DNA of 64,000 nt from positions 1,922,001 to 1,986,000 of the forward strand of contig CADCSX010000008.1 of assembly GCA_902805475.1 (NCBI GenBank), given 5' to 3'. Shown one piece after another: positions 1-11,972 of this stretch. How positions within the stretch are numbered: position 1 is the first letter of the stretch; each line of letters opens with the position of its first letter. The translations under genes and the position numbers were made by a program. Source of the stretch: Entonaema liquescens. Its lineage: Eukaryota; Ascomycota; Sordariomycetes; Xylariales; Xylariaceae. The notes beneath the pieces were generated by a model. The model was not told where the DNA came from, made no database searches, and worked only from the letters and a program-made list of their open reading frames with translations.

Positions 1-2865
1 TTATATAATTATAATAAATATTTTTATTTTTTTTTATTAATGGTAAATTTATTTTTTTATATAATAAATATTTATAATTATAATAATTAAAAGTTAATAT
101 ATATTTTAAATTTTTATTATAAATTATAAAAATAATAATATTTATATATAATAATAAATAAATATTTTATTTAAATATATTAATATAATAAATTATTATT
201 ATAATAACATTATTATTATGTTAAAAACTCTCGAAAATTATATTAATAATTTTATATTAATTTTTTTTTTTTATAAAAAAAAAATATTTTTATAAATTTA
301 TTTAAATTTTTTATTAATTTTCCCAATACCATTATTTTAAGTAAATTTATTAATTTTTTTAATTTTTTTATAATAAAAAAAAAATTTATAATTATTTTTA
401 AAATTATTTTCTTTATATTATTAAAAAATTTTAAAATATTTATTAATTTTATAAAATATATAAAAAGTAATATTTTTTATTTTATAAAACTTGTAAAATT
501 ATTAAAGAAATGTAAAATCTTTTTTATTTAATTTTATTTTAAAAAAAGTTAAATAAAATAAAAATATTATAAATAAATAAATAATGTCTTATTAAATATC
601 CTTTTTAAAATTAAAAAATAATTTTTCGAAAAATTTAAAAATATATTAATAAAATATATTATTTTATACTTTTATAACTTATTTTATTTTTTTTATATTA
701 ATTTTAATATATTTTATAAAAAAATTAACATTACCATTTATTATATTAATAATAAAATTTTATTTTTTTTTTATAAATAAAAAATTATTTATATATATAT
801 TAAAAATAATTATTTAACTTATTATATTTTTTTTTAAAACATTATCATTAATAAAATAAAAATATTAATTAATTAAAATAAAAGTTTTTAATTTTATTTA
901 AATAATAAAAAAAATAAAATATTATATAAATATAATTTAAATAAAAATTTATATTTTTATAAATCATTACGCTATTTTTAACATAATTAAATATAATAAT
1001 ATTATAAATTTTATTATAATAAATAATAAAAATTTTTATTTTATTTATATAATAAAATACATTAATAAATTTTAATTTATAATTTTATATAAACTAAGTA
1101 AATTATATATTATTTCAAATATATTATTTTATTTTTTTATAATAAATTTAAAAACTTTTAATAAAAATAATAAAAATTTTAACATTTTTTTTAATAATAG
1201 AAATAAATATTAAATTACTTTAATAAATTAAGTTTTTTTATTATATATTAATATTTTTCTTATAATTAAATTAATAATAATGGATTTTATAAAAAACCTT
1301 TTTATTAATTTTTTTATTAAAAACATCGTTTTAATTTAAATATATTTTAAATTTAAAATTAAGTTTTAAATAAAATATTTATAAAATTTTAAATAAAAAC
1401 TTATTTTTAATATTATTAAAAGAAATTATTTTTTAATAAATAATGCCATTATTTTACTTTATTATTTAATAAACAATTTATTATAAAAATTATTAAAAAT
1501 TTATAATTAATTATATATTTTTTAAATTTATTACTTTAAAATTTTTAAAATAATTTATAATAATAATTATTTAAATTATAATAAATTACGTAAATAATTA
1601 TTATATTTTATTATTAATTTTAAAAAATTTAAATAATATATATAATTTTATTTAAAATATTTTATTATAAAATTTTAAAATTATAAATTTTATAATTTTT
1701 TATAATTTATTACTAGTTTTTTTTATTTATTTTATATAATTATAATTAATATTATATTCGAAATTTTTAAAATATTTGAAAAAAAAAACGCTTTTAATAT
1801 TATAATAAATAAGTTTTTTAAAATAATAATAATTATTTTTAATTACTACGATTAAATAATGTTTAATTAAATAAATACTTATTATAATGTTTTATTAATA
1901 AATAATTAAAAAATCTTAAAAATTATTATATTTAATTAAAATCCGAAGTTTTTATCCGATTTTTAATAATAATTTTAATATCGTATAAATATAAAATTAT
2001 TTTATATAATAACATACTACTTTTAAACCGATAATTAAATAAAATAATTTATTTTTTAAATTAAATTAATTTATTATTATTATTTTTATATTTTAAAAAA
2101 TAATATATAATAAAAAAATTATTTATTATATTTATAATATAAAATTAATTTTTTACAATTAATAATTATTTAATATAATTTTTTAAAAATATTATATAAA
2201 TTTATATTTAATATTATTTTTTAATTTTTATTTATTTTAAATATTTTTATATTATTTTTAAAATTTTAAATTAAGATTTATAATATAATTACCTTAATTA
2301 TAATAATAATTAAAAAACATTATAATATTAAATATAAATTTATATTTTTTAAAATTAATAATTATATATTATTATATTTATATAAAAAATATAATATCTC
2401 GTTCGCGTTAATTTTTAAAAAAAAATTTAATTAATAATATATTAAATTTTTTTACATATTTAAACAAATTAACCATTTAATATATAAATTAAATTTTCTT
2501 ATTTATTTTAAAATATACGATATTATTTCCATAAACTATTTTAAATTTACTTTTTTTTTAAATATATTTAAAAAATAATTATCGCATTTTAAAAATATTT
2601 CTTTAAAAATATATTAATATTATATTATATAAAAATAAAAAAATAAATATTTTATAAAATATATTAATTTAAATTTTAAATATATTAAATAATTTATAAA
2701 AAATTAATTAAAAAAAATAAAAATAAATTATTAACAAATTTTAAAAAATAAAATAATTAATTATAAAATAATTATAATTTATAATATTTTAACAATTAGT
2801 TTATAATTTTTATGAATTTTTTACAATAAAAACATTATCTTTTTTTCTTTTATGGGAACATTATT
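1..2865. repeat. extreme AT-rich block, probable RIP-degraded repeat
   Basis: Nearly every base is A or T, with only a few G or C per 60 bases, and no reading frame of useful length exists. The few remaining C/G bases often sit in CpG, as expected if CpA has been converted to TpA by RIP while CpG was largely spared. The block begins before the window and ends abruptly near 2840-2865, where normal composition resumes. It is far poorer in GC than a typical fungal mitochondrial genome. The original element cannot be identified by eye. Confidence 0.8.
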
Positions 2866-3464
2866 ATAGAAGGATCCACCGGACCCACTAGATTAATACC
2901 TATATGTATCTAATATTTTCCTAGAGCTAGATTCTCCTCTAGATACTTCATTCATATAATTTTAAGATTCTAGACTCAATCATTCCATGATAGTTGTACA
3001 GTCAGACAGATACCTAGGTACCTACATATATATATTGTGTTACAAATAAGAGAGATACATCTCATGAAGTTTCCTTTACATGCCAGACAGAAAATAGAAA
3101 GTATTTAACCCCCTAACCATCAGAAAAGTTTATCTTTGCTTTTCGGATCTTATACCTTCAAACAACCCGTAGCCGCTTGTGTTTCTCTTAATACTTCATC
3201 AGTACTATCAACACTCCATCATTCTAATGACTTTTAACCTCTTTAATTATAATATTTCCTAGGGGGGGTTGGGGGGTTAAAGACGATAAAAGAAAGTGTT
3301 TAAGTGCCATAAGATTATAAAAGAAAGTGCCTAATTGTCGTTATCATTCACTACTCACTCTTATTCCTTAGGTAAGGGTCTACCCAGTTACTTCCCGGGT
3401 ACCCCTTTTCAAGCATCCCGTCGCGTACAATCTACCTAGTTATACCTTCAATCCAGCCGTCCTC
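2866..3464. other. intergenic, no gene seen
   Basis: Normal-composition spacer between the AT-rich block and the 3' end of the oxygenase gene. It holds a G-rich run at about 3260-3280 and two nearby copies of a short purine-rich word ending AAAGAAAGTG (about 3288-3330). Otherwise I see nothing. Confidence 0.6.
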
Positions 3465-4897
3465 CTAAACAGTAACTGTAGCTACCCGTCCATACGTAGT
3501 CCCATACCTCTCCAACATATGCTCCTCAGCCGTAAGCGCCCTGCCCCCCGCGCCAACAACGGCAGGCTCGCTCCCGTCAAACGGGCTCAGCTCCACGTCG
3601 GTATTGCCGTCGAAGAAGAAGGGCACCGAGTATCGGTCCTTGCCGCTTCGGTTGACTACGCGGTGCACCGTGCTCTTGTACACGTTCTTGGTCCACAGCG
3701 ACAGCATGTCGCCGATGTTGACCACGTACGCGTCGGGGTTTGGCTCCACGCCAACCCACGTGTTGGTAGAGTGGTCGAGGACCTCGAGGCCACCGGACGC
3801 GTCTTGTAGTAGTAGTGTAATTGCGCCTAATAGGTGCAGAGAAACTAAATGAGGACTTTTGTTCTTCCACTGTAAAATGGGGAGAAGAGGGGGGCTTACC
3901 GAAGTCCGTATGTGCTCCGGCTCCTAGCTGACGCTCGTCCGTCGAGTTCTGCGGCGGGTAGTGTAATAACCGAATAGCGCAAACCGGATCGTTTGAGATG
4001 AACGGTACGAAAACATCATCACCATAGGGTAGGCCACGGGCGAGGATTTCTATAACCTTACAAGACAGCTCGAAAATGGCGGAATAGTATGTTTCTGTAG
4101 GCACCTTTAGTGCTTCGTCGGGGAGTCCTGGTGGGAAGAGGTTTGGCCCAATTAAATACGGATGTGCTTGTGAACGCGGGTCATCAGCAGGTACATGTTG
4201 TCCGATGAAGAAACCCTATGTGTTCAGGCGAAGTAGTTAGTTAATATACTATATGAAAGTACATGGCGTCGTCTTCTCGGTAATATAGGCTTATGGTTCC
4301 CGTCGAGTACCCTACCTCTTTAAGATCTGGAAGAGTGTCTTCCTGCAAAGCCTATTTTCATTCCAAGTCAAACGTTAGTTCTGCTTGATAGCTACACATA
4401 GATGTCTCTCATTTTGGTGTTAAACGAATGAAGTGATCCCGGTACTAGCCACTGACCTGGGAGCCGATGATTTCGTAACCCCTATTCTTTAAGATTGGAT
4501 GCTTTATCTTTCTCTTCTCTTCCAGCGGCAGGGCGAAAAGGGTCTCCGCAGCCTTGAACACGGCATCTCTCAGCGCCTTAGGCACGTTATGGTTAATGAT
4601 CTGGAAGACTGTAACGAGTAGAGTTAGCAACTATATTCAAGAGTTCCGAGTTTCGTATACTTATTGTATAAAGGTAGATCCGATAATTGAGTGATGACAA
4701 AAGGCTACGTCGATGGAAGTAACTAGTCCCAATGGTCATTCCTATAACGTTGGTGACAACTTACACCCGCTTGTGACACATGCCTGTCGCACATCCTCAA
4801 CGACTTTAGCCGCAGCCGTCGAACCTGGGTCTTCAAGAAAAGGTGATATATCGATTGTTGGGATTATAAACCGAGTAGCTTCTGTATCAGTAGACAT
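3465..4897 (-). CDS. isopenicillin-N-synthase-like 2OG-Fe(II) oxygenase
   Basis: Likely a non-heme iron dioxygenase of the IPNS-like superfamily, using 2-oxoglutarate and O2 to oxidise a small molecule; the substrate cannot be read from sequence. I model five exons: 4897-4765, 4608-4457, 4342-4316, 4215-3900 and 3826-3465 (329 aa). The joins are phase-consistent and rebuild family motifs: the N-terminal SGFFQIINHNV segment (DIOX_N), then HTDFGAITLL, with iron ligands His206 and Asp208, distal His264 (STVHRV) and the Arg274-x-Ser276 pair that binds 2-oxoglutarate. The ATG at 4897 opens a typical N-terminus (MSTDTEATRFIIPTIDISPF). The 27-nt exon 3 is easily missed, but both its splice sites are good. 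The gene is complete and lies about 600 bp from the AT-rich block. Such genes often belong to secondary-metabolite clusters, but no backbone enzyme is visible here. Family sure, substrate unknown. Confidence 0.9.
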
Positions 4898-5535
4898 TTT
4901 CGTGGTATCTCTTCGAGAAATCCTACAACTTTTTCTATTAGTCCTTGGGCTAGATACGTCCGGCCACCTTTGTCAAGTGAAACTGCGGAGTCCTATTCAA
5001 GTATTCACCTCTATAAACTCCGGTGGAGGTTGCTTTCTCCAAAGTGTTATCAGCGGGGGTTGCCACGGAGCTCGCCGGCTACCGGCAGATAACTCCTGGT
5101 TTCAAGATCATAAACATAGATATCTGAGACTTTATCTATTGATCGCCACACGTACGTACGTATATGTGTATATAAGATAGAGTATAGGATATAGTTCCGG
5201 TTAGGTAACGTACGAAATGCATTTTCTGCAAGCTGTATATCTTCATTTAAGAAACGGTATTGTTAGACTTGCTTTCACTTGGAGAACTCTAATTTCGCGA
5301 ATAAAATTTATTGTAATAGTGTTACATAGCTGATCTTAACTCATGATCTTACAGACTAGGCAGAATGGGTAGAGACTATAGTGATCACATTCCTTGTATT
5401 CGAGGTCCTGAGACTAGGCCAATGTATGCTCTACAGAGAATTTATCTCGGACAATTATATTGTTATACGATACCGCATCATCGCAATCATACTAAAATGA
5501 TACTTGGTTGTATCCCTCGCTGTGGTATAACGCTT
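4898..5535. other. intergenic spacer
   Basis: Upstream region of the oxygenase and downstream region of the Mam3-like gene. No coding sequence or RNA gene recognised. Confidence 0.55.
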
Positions 5536-7737
5536 CTACTTTCCTCCATTTCTGTTCTTGCGACGATTTTTCTTTTTCCCCTTGTTATTTTTAGTGGTGG
5601 CAGTAGCAGTGGAAGACGTCCCATCTTCATCAGACGGTGCAGGCATGAGTAGTTTCTGTCCTTCATCGCCTGATGATGTATCGTTAGCCTCGAGAATGAC
5701 TTTACGGATACCACCAGATTCGACTATATTTTCGGTAATGCTGCCACTACGCACGTGGCCTCTCCTTCGCCCAATAGCATCCTGACCGCTCTCTAAACTT
5801 TCCGTCGTTGATTCCTGCGTAGGCGAGGTATCGCTCTCAGTTACGACGCTAAGCTTGGTCTGTGTACCTTTAGTTACTTGTTCGGAACTCTCGCCTTCAA
5901 AGCTGGTTACAATCTCGGTTGGATGGCTGGAGGGTGTCTCGGTATAACTCTGTCGTAGGGCTTGTATGCCGTCCTTTGCTTTCAGCTGATTTCCCAATAG
6001 ACTCGTGCGCTCATCTACAACCGTCACTAAATCTTCTGCAACATCGTCCGTTGTAATGGAACTTGAACGTTGCTGGGCGCTAGAAGCTGTTGTCGAGCCG
6101 GGCTTGATTTTAACCGCCGAAACCCGCGTACTCTTGGGGTTTGACGCGGGATTAGACGGGCCAAGATGCTTCAGGTGATCCCTCATTTCCTCAAAGTTGG
6201 CTTTGACTGGTACCATAGTGTGGACTAGTTGTCCGTCTTGACCGGCAGAACGTCTTCGCATCAGCAACGTTGTCATCTTCGGGCTCGAACCGAGAGCAGA
6301 AGCGTCCGTCCTACTACCGACCGACGGATCCCTTTTCGAACGAGGCTCTTGTCCATCTTCATCTATGTCGAGAAGCGTGCTATTCCTGATCTCAAGGTCC
6401 TTAGCCATAAGTTCCCTCCGCAAAGCTCGAGCTTTAGGGGCGGGATGAGATCTACGGATAGCTTTGTGCACATCAACATATACATCTGACTCGTCAATGA
6501 TTTCCCTATATTTGTTTGTTAGTAATAGAGTAGAGATAAAAACTGTGGGGGCGTTACTTACTCTCCAATCAGCTCCTCGATCACATCTTCGAGTGTTACG
6601 ACACCTAGAGCGCCATGGTCATCGCCAGGAGACTCCGAAATAAGTACCATGTGGGATTTTCCCTCCTGGAAAAAATTGATTATATCAAGACAACTAGTTT
6701 CAGGTCGGGTTTCGGGCAGCGCCGCAAGAGCGAAGTCTTTGACTCGTTTACCGTCCTCAGGATCATATGTGATGAGTATTTTGACCAAAAGCATGCCGAC
6801 AAAGTTTGTCGGGTTTCCAGTTTGATGGATGGGGATACGAGAATAGCCAGCATCGAGAATTTGATCGATAGTCTTTTCGTCTAACACAGTATCCTCCGAC
6901 ATGGTAAATACATCCTCCATTGGCGTCATGACCTCCTCAACAGGCTTGCGCTTTAGATCTAGGACGGCGCTAATGATGGTGACTTCATCCTGATTTAGAC
7001 GCTCATCAACTTCACCAAGAGATTTGTGGAGTGTGACCAGCGTCTTCAATCCACTCTTCTTGTATACGGTTCCGTGGTCTTCACCTAGTAACCAGTCAAG
7101 GAGCTTTGCAGTAGGCCACGCGACGGGTGCAAGTAGGTACATCATCAGTAGCACCGGCTTAGACATATACCCACCGATCTGAAGACCGTAGCGAACACAA
7201 ACAGACTGTGGCAGGATCTCGCCGAAGATTACTACGGTGGGTAAAAATATTAGCAAGGTTGTAAAGTCTATAGAGATGGGTTTCAAAATCCCTACCGATC
7301 AGGATGGTACTTCCAACGACAGCCGCAACACCTCCGCCAAAACATCTATCTAACACAACGGGGAGTGTTTCATTGACAATGACATTAGACAACAATAACG
7401 TCACCAAGACCCAATGTTTGCCTTTCTTCAAGAGATCGTGGACACGTTTCGCGTTTCTTCGTTGAGGTTCCTCGGAATCTAGGGATATTACTTGGAGGTA
7501 GATCTCATCCTGACCCATGAGTGCTATCGTCAAACCCGCAAAAGCGCCCCCTGAAAGCACAAGGATCATGGACGCGACGTAAAGCACCCAGAGGGCGCCT
7601 TCTTCGGCTTGTTCGGGAGCATTGTCGAAAGCGCGATAAGGTGTTGGGAGCGCAACCGTTAGACCGACCGAGAGGAAGATGGCTCTGGATAGACTTAGGA
7701 CAATTGTACGGGCGCGAAGGATGCCATCGTTCGCCAT
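5536..7737 (-). CDS. Mam3/CNNM-type DUF21-CBS membrane protein
   Basis: Homologue of the CNNM/cyclin-M family (yeast Mam3, a vacuolar membrane protein linked to metal and Mg2+ handling and mitochondrial morphology). Three exons: 7737-7296, 7231-6562 and 6505-5536 (693 aa). The first intron (64 nt) joins STILI to VIFGEILPQS and the second joins ELIGE to EIIDESDVYVDVHKAIRR, both restoring family sequence. The N-terminal third holds several hydrophobic segments of the DUF21 domain, followed by the LLDWLLGEDHG motif near residue 192. A CBS pair spans roughly residues 245-370 and ends GVVTLEDVIEELIGEEI. The last 300 residues are hydrophilic and Ser/Thr-rich and end in a Lys/Arg-Asn tail, probably cytosolic. 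The start is the ATG at 7737; there is no better upstream ATG in frame. The gene looks intact. Confidence 0.92.
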
Positions 7738-8424
7738 TCTTGTCGTCAACCTTGCTAAGGAGCAATTGGTTGATAGAGATATATTATTGTCTAGAATAGC
7801 TTCGAACTCGACACGGATGAGCGCAGCTTATAAACGGGTCGAAAAGGTGCTACAACGAAGTTATTAAGGATAGAATAGAAGTGTTGCTTTTTAGGACGGG
7901 AGATTAATCCGTCAGCCTTCGTCCGTTCGTCTTAGCCAAGCAAAAATATTGGTAGTCTTAATTAAAATTGCCCGGCTCGGAAGGTCAATGGATGGAGTAA
8001 AAAAAAAAAAAATTTAACGACTGTGGTCAAAGGACCATCCCGTCCATCGAGGGCTCGCAACAGTGGATAATGAATGAAGAAGGAAGAAAAATCGGTTACA
8101 CGGCTACGGTTTATGTCGAACGGATAGGAAATTGAAATTGAGCCCCCGATGACGAAGCTTAGACCAATTAATGATGGGAAACCTTGATAAGGCAAGCTCA
8201 TGTGGGGAAAGACCTGGAATACATGTATCTGATCATAAATATTGTTACCTGCTACATACCTAGGTACATACGCGTATGTATTGGCTTATTGGCGCGGGAA
8301 GGACCTCGCCTATGTACAGACCAGACATGCACCTTATGTAGGAAGGTGGGCTGCAGCTACCCTTGCCTAGCTTTAGGTAGCTACATACAGGCTACAGGCT
8401 ATCTTAGAATTATGTAAGGTATTT
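7738..8424. other. intergenic, promoter side of Mam3-like gene
   Basis: Spacer between the Mam3-like start and the TA-flanked element. It contains a poly-A run near 8000 and a palindromic CCTAGG at 8259-8264. No gene recognised. Confidence 0.5.
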
Positions 8425-8426
8425 TA

Positions 8427-8455
8427 CAATGGGAGGACAAAAAAACCGAACACTT
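8427..8455 (+). repeat. left terminal inverted repeat
   Basis: Starts CAAT just after TA; the core GGACAAAAAAACCG is shared with the right end. Confidence 0.75.
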
Positions 8456-9155
8456 TAATTTTCATACAATTAAATTAATTTAAATACCACGCCTTTATCT
8501 TTACATATATAAATAAACTTTATATGAAACATATAATTTAATTTTAAATCTTTATTTATTTATGATTTCTATTTATTTTAAAGATTAAAACCAAAAATGT
8601 AAAAAATTAAACTTAATATAATACATTATTAAATATTTTAAAAATTATTTTAAAAATATAAAAAAATCATTTTTTATTATATTTTTTAAATTTATAATAT
8701 TTTAACCTTTTAATTATTGAAATCTATTAATTATATATTTTTATTATTTAAGTCTATAAAGTAATGAGTTTTTGAAAAGCGTAAGTTTCGAGGAATATAT
8801 GGAAAAAATAGCGATTTTTAACAAAAGTCAACGTTTTTAAAAATTCTTAACACGACCAATTTAAATGGTAAAAATATAAATTTTTCAATTATAATTAAAT
8901 AAATACCGAAATTAATTATTATTATTTTTACTTTTTATGAAAACTTAATAATTAAAACTTAAAATAAAATTATATTTATAAAAAAATATTAATATTTTAT
9001 ATTAATTATTTCACGTATAATATAATAGAAATAAATTATTTAAAACTTATATTTATATTAAAGTTTTATTAAATAATCATTATTAAAAGATAAGATATTT
9101 TTATTTATTTTAGTTGTAAAGTTATAAAGGTTTAAAATATAAATATATAATAATG

Positions 9156-9184
9156 AAGTGTGCGGTTTTTTTGTCCACAAATTG
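9156..9184 (-). repeat. right terminal inverted repeat
   Basis: Its reverse complement starts CAAT and carries the same 14-base core as the left end. Mismatches fall at TIR positions 5, 6, 8 and 23. Confidence 0.75.
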
Positions 9185-9349
9185 TATACTTGGGTGTCTT
9201 ATGCCTTAGTTACATGTAAAGGTTTAATCATTACAATGTCATCATCTTTCAACTCTTTGATCCTCTATTCATGATATAAGCTGCATGCATATACGGTATT
9301 TAACATATTTATATATATTTGTAAGATATTTATATATAGATGCGCATAT

Positions 9350-10612
9350 CTAGTCATACCATATTGCGTTCATCCCAAAGCCTGGCTCCGGAATCCGACA
9401 TCTTGCGACACGACCTAGGAATTCATCTTTCCACCTATAGATCTCGATCCATCCCTCTTGATCGTCTGTAATCGCCAACCATTCATCAGTCCAATCGCAT
9501 GGTGCCACCGCATTGCTATGGCCGCCGCTCGTAGGCGTTGGGTTTAAGCAGATCTGCTTCTCGATTGACCCGCACTCGCGCAGCCGGAACGCCGCAATGT
9601 AGCCCTGTAGGTCGAAACTATTGGCTCGACTAGTCGCGAAAAGATACTTGCCCGACATGGTGAGCGCGCAAACATCGCTGCGGTACATGGTATCGTGCTT
9701 AGGTATCCCTGGTGGAATCAAAGGGTACGAATGATGTGTATAGACGGGCATGTGCGTTGCCGGGTCGACAACATACTCGCAAAGCCTATTTCCAGCTTCC
9801 ATCAGAGCGTATAAGTAATTGCCCGTCGGATGCATGGCCACCCAGCGCGGGTGGTCTTTTGGATTTGGCGCATCAACACTTCCCACGAGATCAACCTCAC
9901 CCGACGGTGCTTTCTTGTGTACCCATAGCTTGTTCGCTCTTAAGTCGGCCGAATATAGGTAAGTTTCCGTCGGATCGAACACCATACCGTGGATACCCGT
10001 ATTGGGTTGGTATGGATAATGTTGTATGTCCTTTTCTAGGGCGCCACTAGACGATACGGAGAAGACGGAGCCATGGCCGGCGTGAGAGTAGAATGGATTG
10101 CAGTAAACCGCGTATGGGGGCTGTTTTGCGGCGAGCAGGAAGATGGCGCGAGTATTGGTCGTAGCAAGGCTTGCTTGAGCTATGTGCTCAAGATTACGGG
10201 TCAATCACCGGCTAGGTTGGCTGACAGACCTATGCGAAACTTACGGTCGTGGTTCATTGAATGCGAAGCCTCGTGGACGATTTCGGTTGGACTCTTAACA
10301 GAAAAGCTGGACCATTTCTTCATGGCCGCGCCGTATATGTTCTTCTTGGCATGCTAAGACAACAAAACATATGAGCATGAGACACTGGTTGTGAGTTGAC
10401 CCGGGCTAACGCTGGAATTGAATTTGGACTTGGTCCAGGATTCAAACTTAAACAGTTTGACTTACATCAAAAGTCATCCACGAGATGGGCTCGTCATGGG
10501 GTATCTCGGTTCTCTTCACCAGCTCCAATGTCAATTTCTCATCATCAAAAGCCACTGTAAAGATGGCTCCCGGTGGAGTCCATGTTCCTATCATCAAGTG
10601 ATGAACCGGCAT
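9350..10612 (-). CDS. 3-carboxy-cis,cis-muconate cyclase (CMLE)
   Basis: Seven-bladed beta-propeller lactonase that cyclises 3-carboxy-cis,cis-muconate to 3-carboxymuconolactone in the protocatechuate branch of the beta-ketoadipate pathway; the fungal type was characterised in Neurospora crassa. Three exons: 10612-10466, 10353-10245 and 10179-9350 (361 aa). The ATG at 10612 opens MPVHHLMIGTWTPPGAIF, the usual N-terminus. The first intron follows ISWMTFD. The second ends at ACATAG in front of a segment leading into TNTRAIFLLAAKQPPYAV. Further landmarks are GIHGMVFDPTETYLYSAD, HPRWVAMHPTGNYLYAL, GGHSNAV, AITDDQEGW and the C-terminal FGMNAIWYD. The gene appears complete at normal family length. 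It is divergent from an intradiol dioxygenase across a 1.36-kb spacer, which suggests co-regulated aromatic degradation. Confidence 0.95.
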
Positions 10613-11972
10613 TCTTCAAACTTCCTGCGGGACGGGTACGGAAACGGCTTTAATCGCGAGTTGACCAATTGCTTGAATAGAGAAGCGAATCTGAAATTTC
10701 GATACTTCAACCGCGATGACAAGACAATTATCGCGAGCGCTTAAGTTTTTCGTCAATAAATGTTTGGATAGGGTTAGAGTTGTTCCCCAACTATACACGC
10801 CCACCTATACAAGATGGCGGATATTGCACCGCATACCCTTCTCCAACGAACGGTACCTCATTTCGGGACCAATTAGCACGCCTTTGTTAAAGTACTCTGG
10901 TTATCCCCGCATCCTTTTAGCGATATATCACCCCTCTTCAAGCAAGGGGATTTATACACCATTGCCCACCTAGGTATGGCACCATCGGGATGTGGAGAAG
11001 AATCTTATAAGCTTGTACACAGTAAACCACGTTTTTCTTTCACATAATCGGCACCAGTGGCGGTAAATGGTCACGGCGGGCGGGTTAATTCGATAGCTAC
11101 CGAGCGGATGGCTACATGCTGAATCTGTAATTGCCACGCTGCAATGCCGGATAAACGCCTCATCGCCAGATTTCCCCGCCATCTCGCGGCTCGAGAGGTC
11201 GTACTGCGCTACTAGGCCTAAACCTTCAATGGGTTCTGAGTCTTCAACCAGCAGACGTAGCTAAGCTCTTCGTCAAAGTAGAGAGAATAGCGCTTCTCAG
11301 TCAATCTCAGTAAAGCTCATCAGCGTCTAACCTCGAATCTACATGAGCAACCAGCATGTGACATCACCAAGGATACCCTCTAGCGAAAGCAACTCTTAGT
11401 GGGGTAATAAGAGGAACCTTTATCCCTAACTCGTGTAGCCCATCGTTGATGTATGCAGCTACATATTCCCATAAAACTCCGGGCGCACGCGATTCGAGTT
11501 GGCGTAGGCGTTCCAGAAGCACATTCAATGCTGCATTCCTAAGGGCAATATATCACCCGATGGACAAGGAGGTTTCATATGGCTGCCGTGAACTCACCCC
11601 GATCCACATATAAGAAGACCCTTTTTCAAAAGGTGGTGGGGGGTTCCCCGAGTCTTCAGGGACCGGCCTATCAAAGAAGATGAATTGCTCATAACAATGA
11701 AACTGGTTATAAGCGATGGCAAAAGTTTAAATAAACACAGTTCTGCTCTTGACTTTCATCCGATGATGCTATGTTTCCCACGCTAGTCTTGTGTAAATAT
11801 ATCCAGGCCTTATTCTAACTTCAGTTCCGTATATACCAAACTACATCTTTTCTCCCTTACATTCTCTTTGAATATATAATTCCACCGATAGTTACCTACA
11901 TACGGCAATTCTACCCCCTCCAACTAGTCTTACCACTCCTTCGTAGTAGCATTGATCAAGAAAACCCTCGAT
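10613..11972. promoter_or_regulatory. shared divergent promoter region, CMLE and ring-cleavage dioxygenase
   Basis: The 1.36-kb spacer lies between two start codons pointing away from each other. A CT-rich stretch precedes the dioxygenase ATG (about 11840-11940). A CCTAGG palindrome lies at 10969-10974. I cannot name a specific operator. The shared position is the only evidence for joint control. Confidence 0.45.

Larger units (their letters stand above)
8425..9186. mobile_element. RIP-decayed Tc1/mariner-like element with TIRs
   Basis: A 758-bp AT-rich segment (8427-9184) has matching inverted ends. The left end 8427-8455 and the reverse complement of the right end 9156-9184 agree at 25 of 29 positions and share an unbroken 14-base core, GGACAAAAAAACCG. 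Each end starts CAAT and is flanked by TA (8425-8426 and 9185-9186), the target duplication of the Tc1/mariner superfamily; CAAT could be a RIP-altered CAGT. No transposase frame survives, so it is either a heavily mutated internal deletion or a MITE-like derivative. Composition changes sharply at both borders. Confidence 0.75.

Noticed and set aside
1..2865. Mitochondrial DNA insertion
   Set aside because: Composition is far below fungal mitochondrial GC content and no mitochondrial gene or tRNA pattern is visible.
7232..7295. A 28-nt intron (ending at an internal CTATAG) in the Mam3-like gene
   Set aside because: Too short to splice and it would insert non-family residues. The 64-nt intron 7295-7232 restores ILIVIFGEI exactly.
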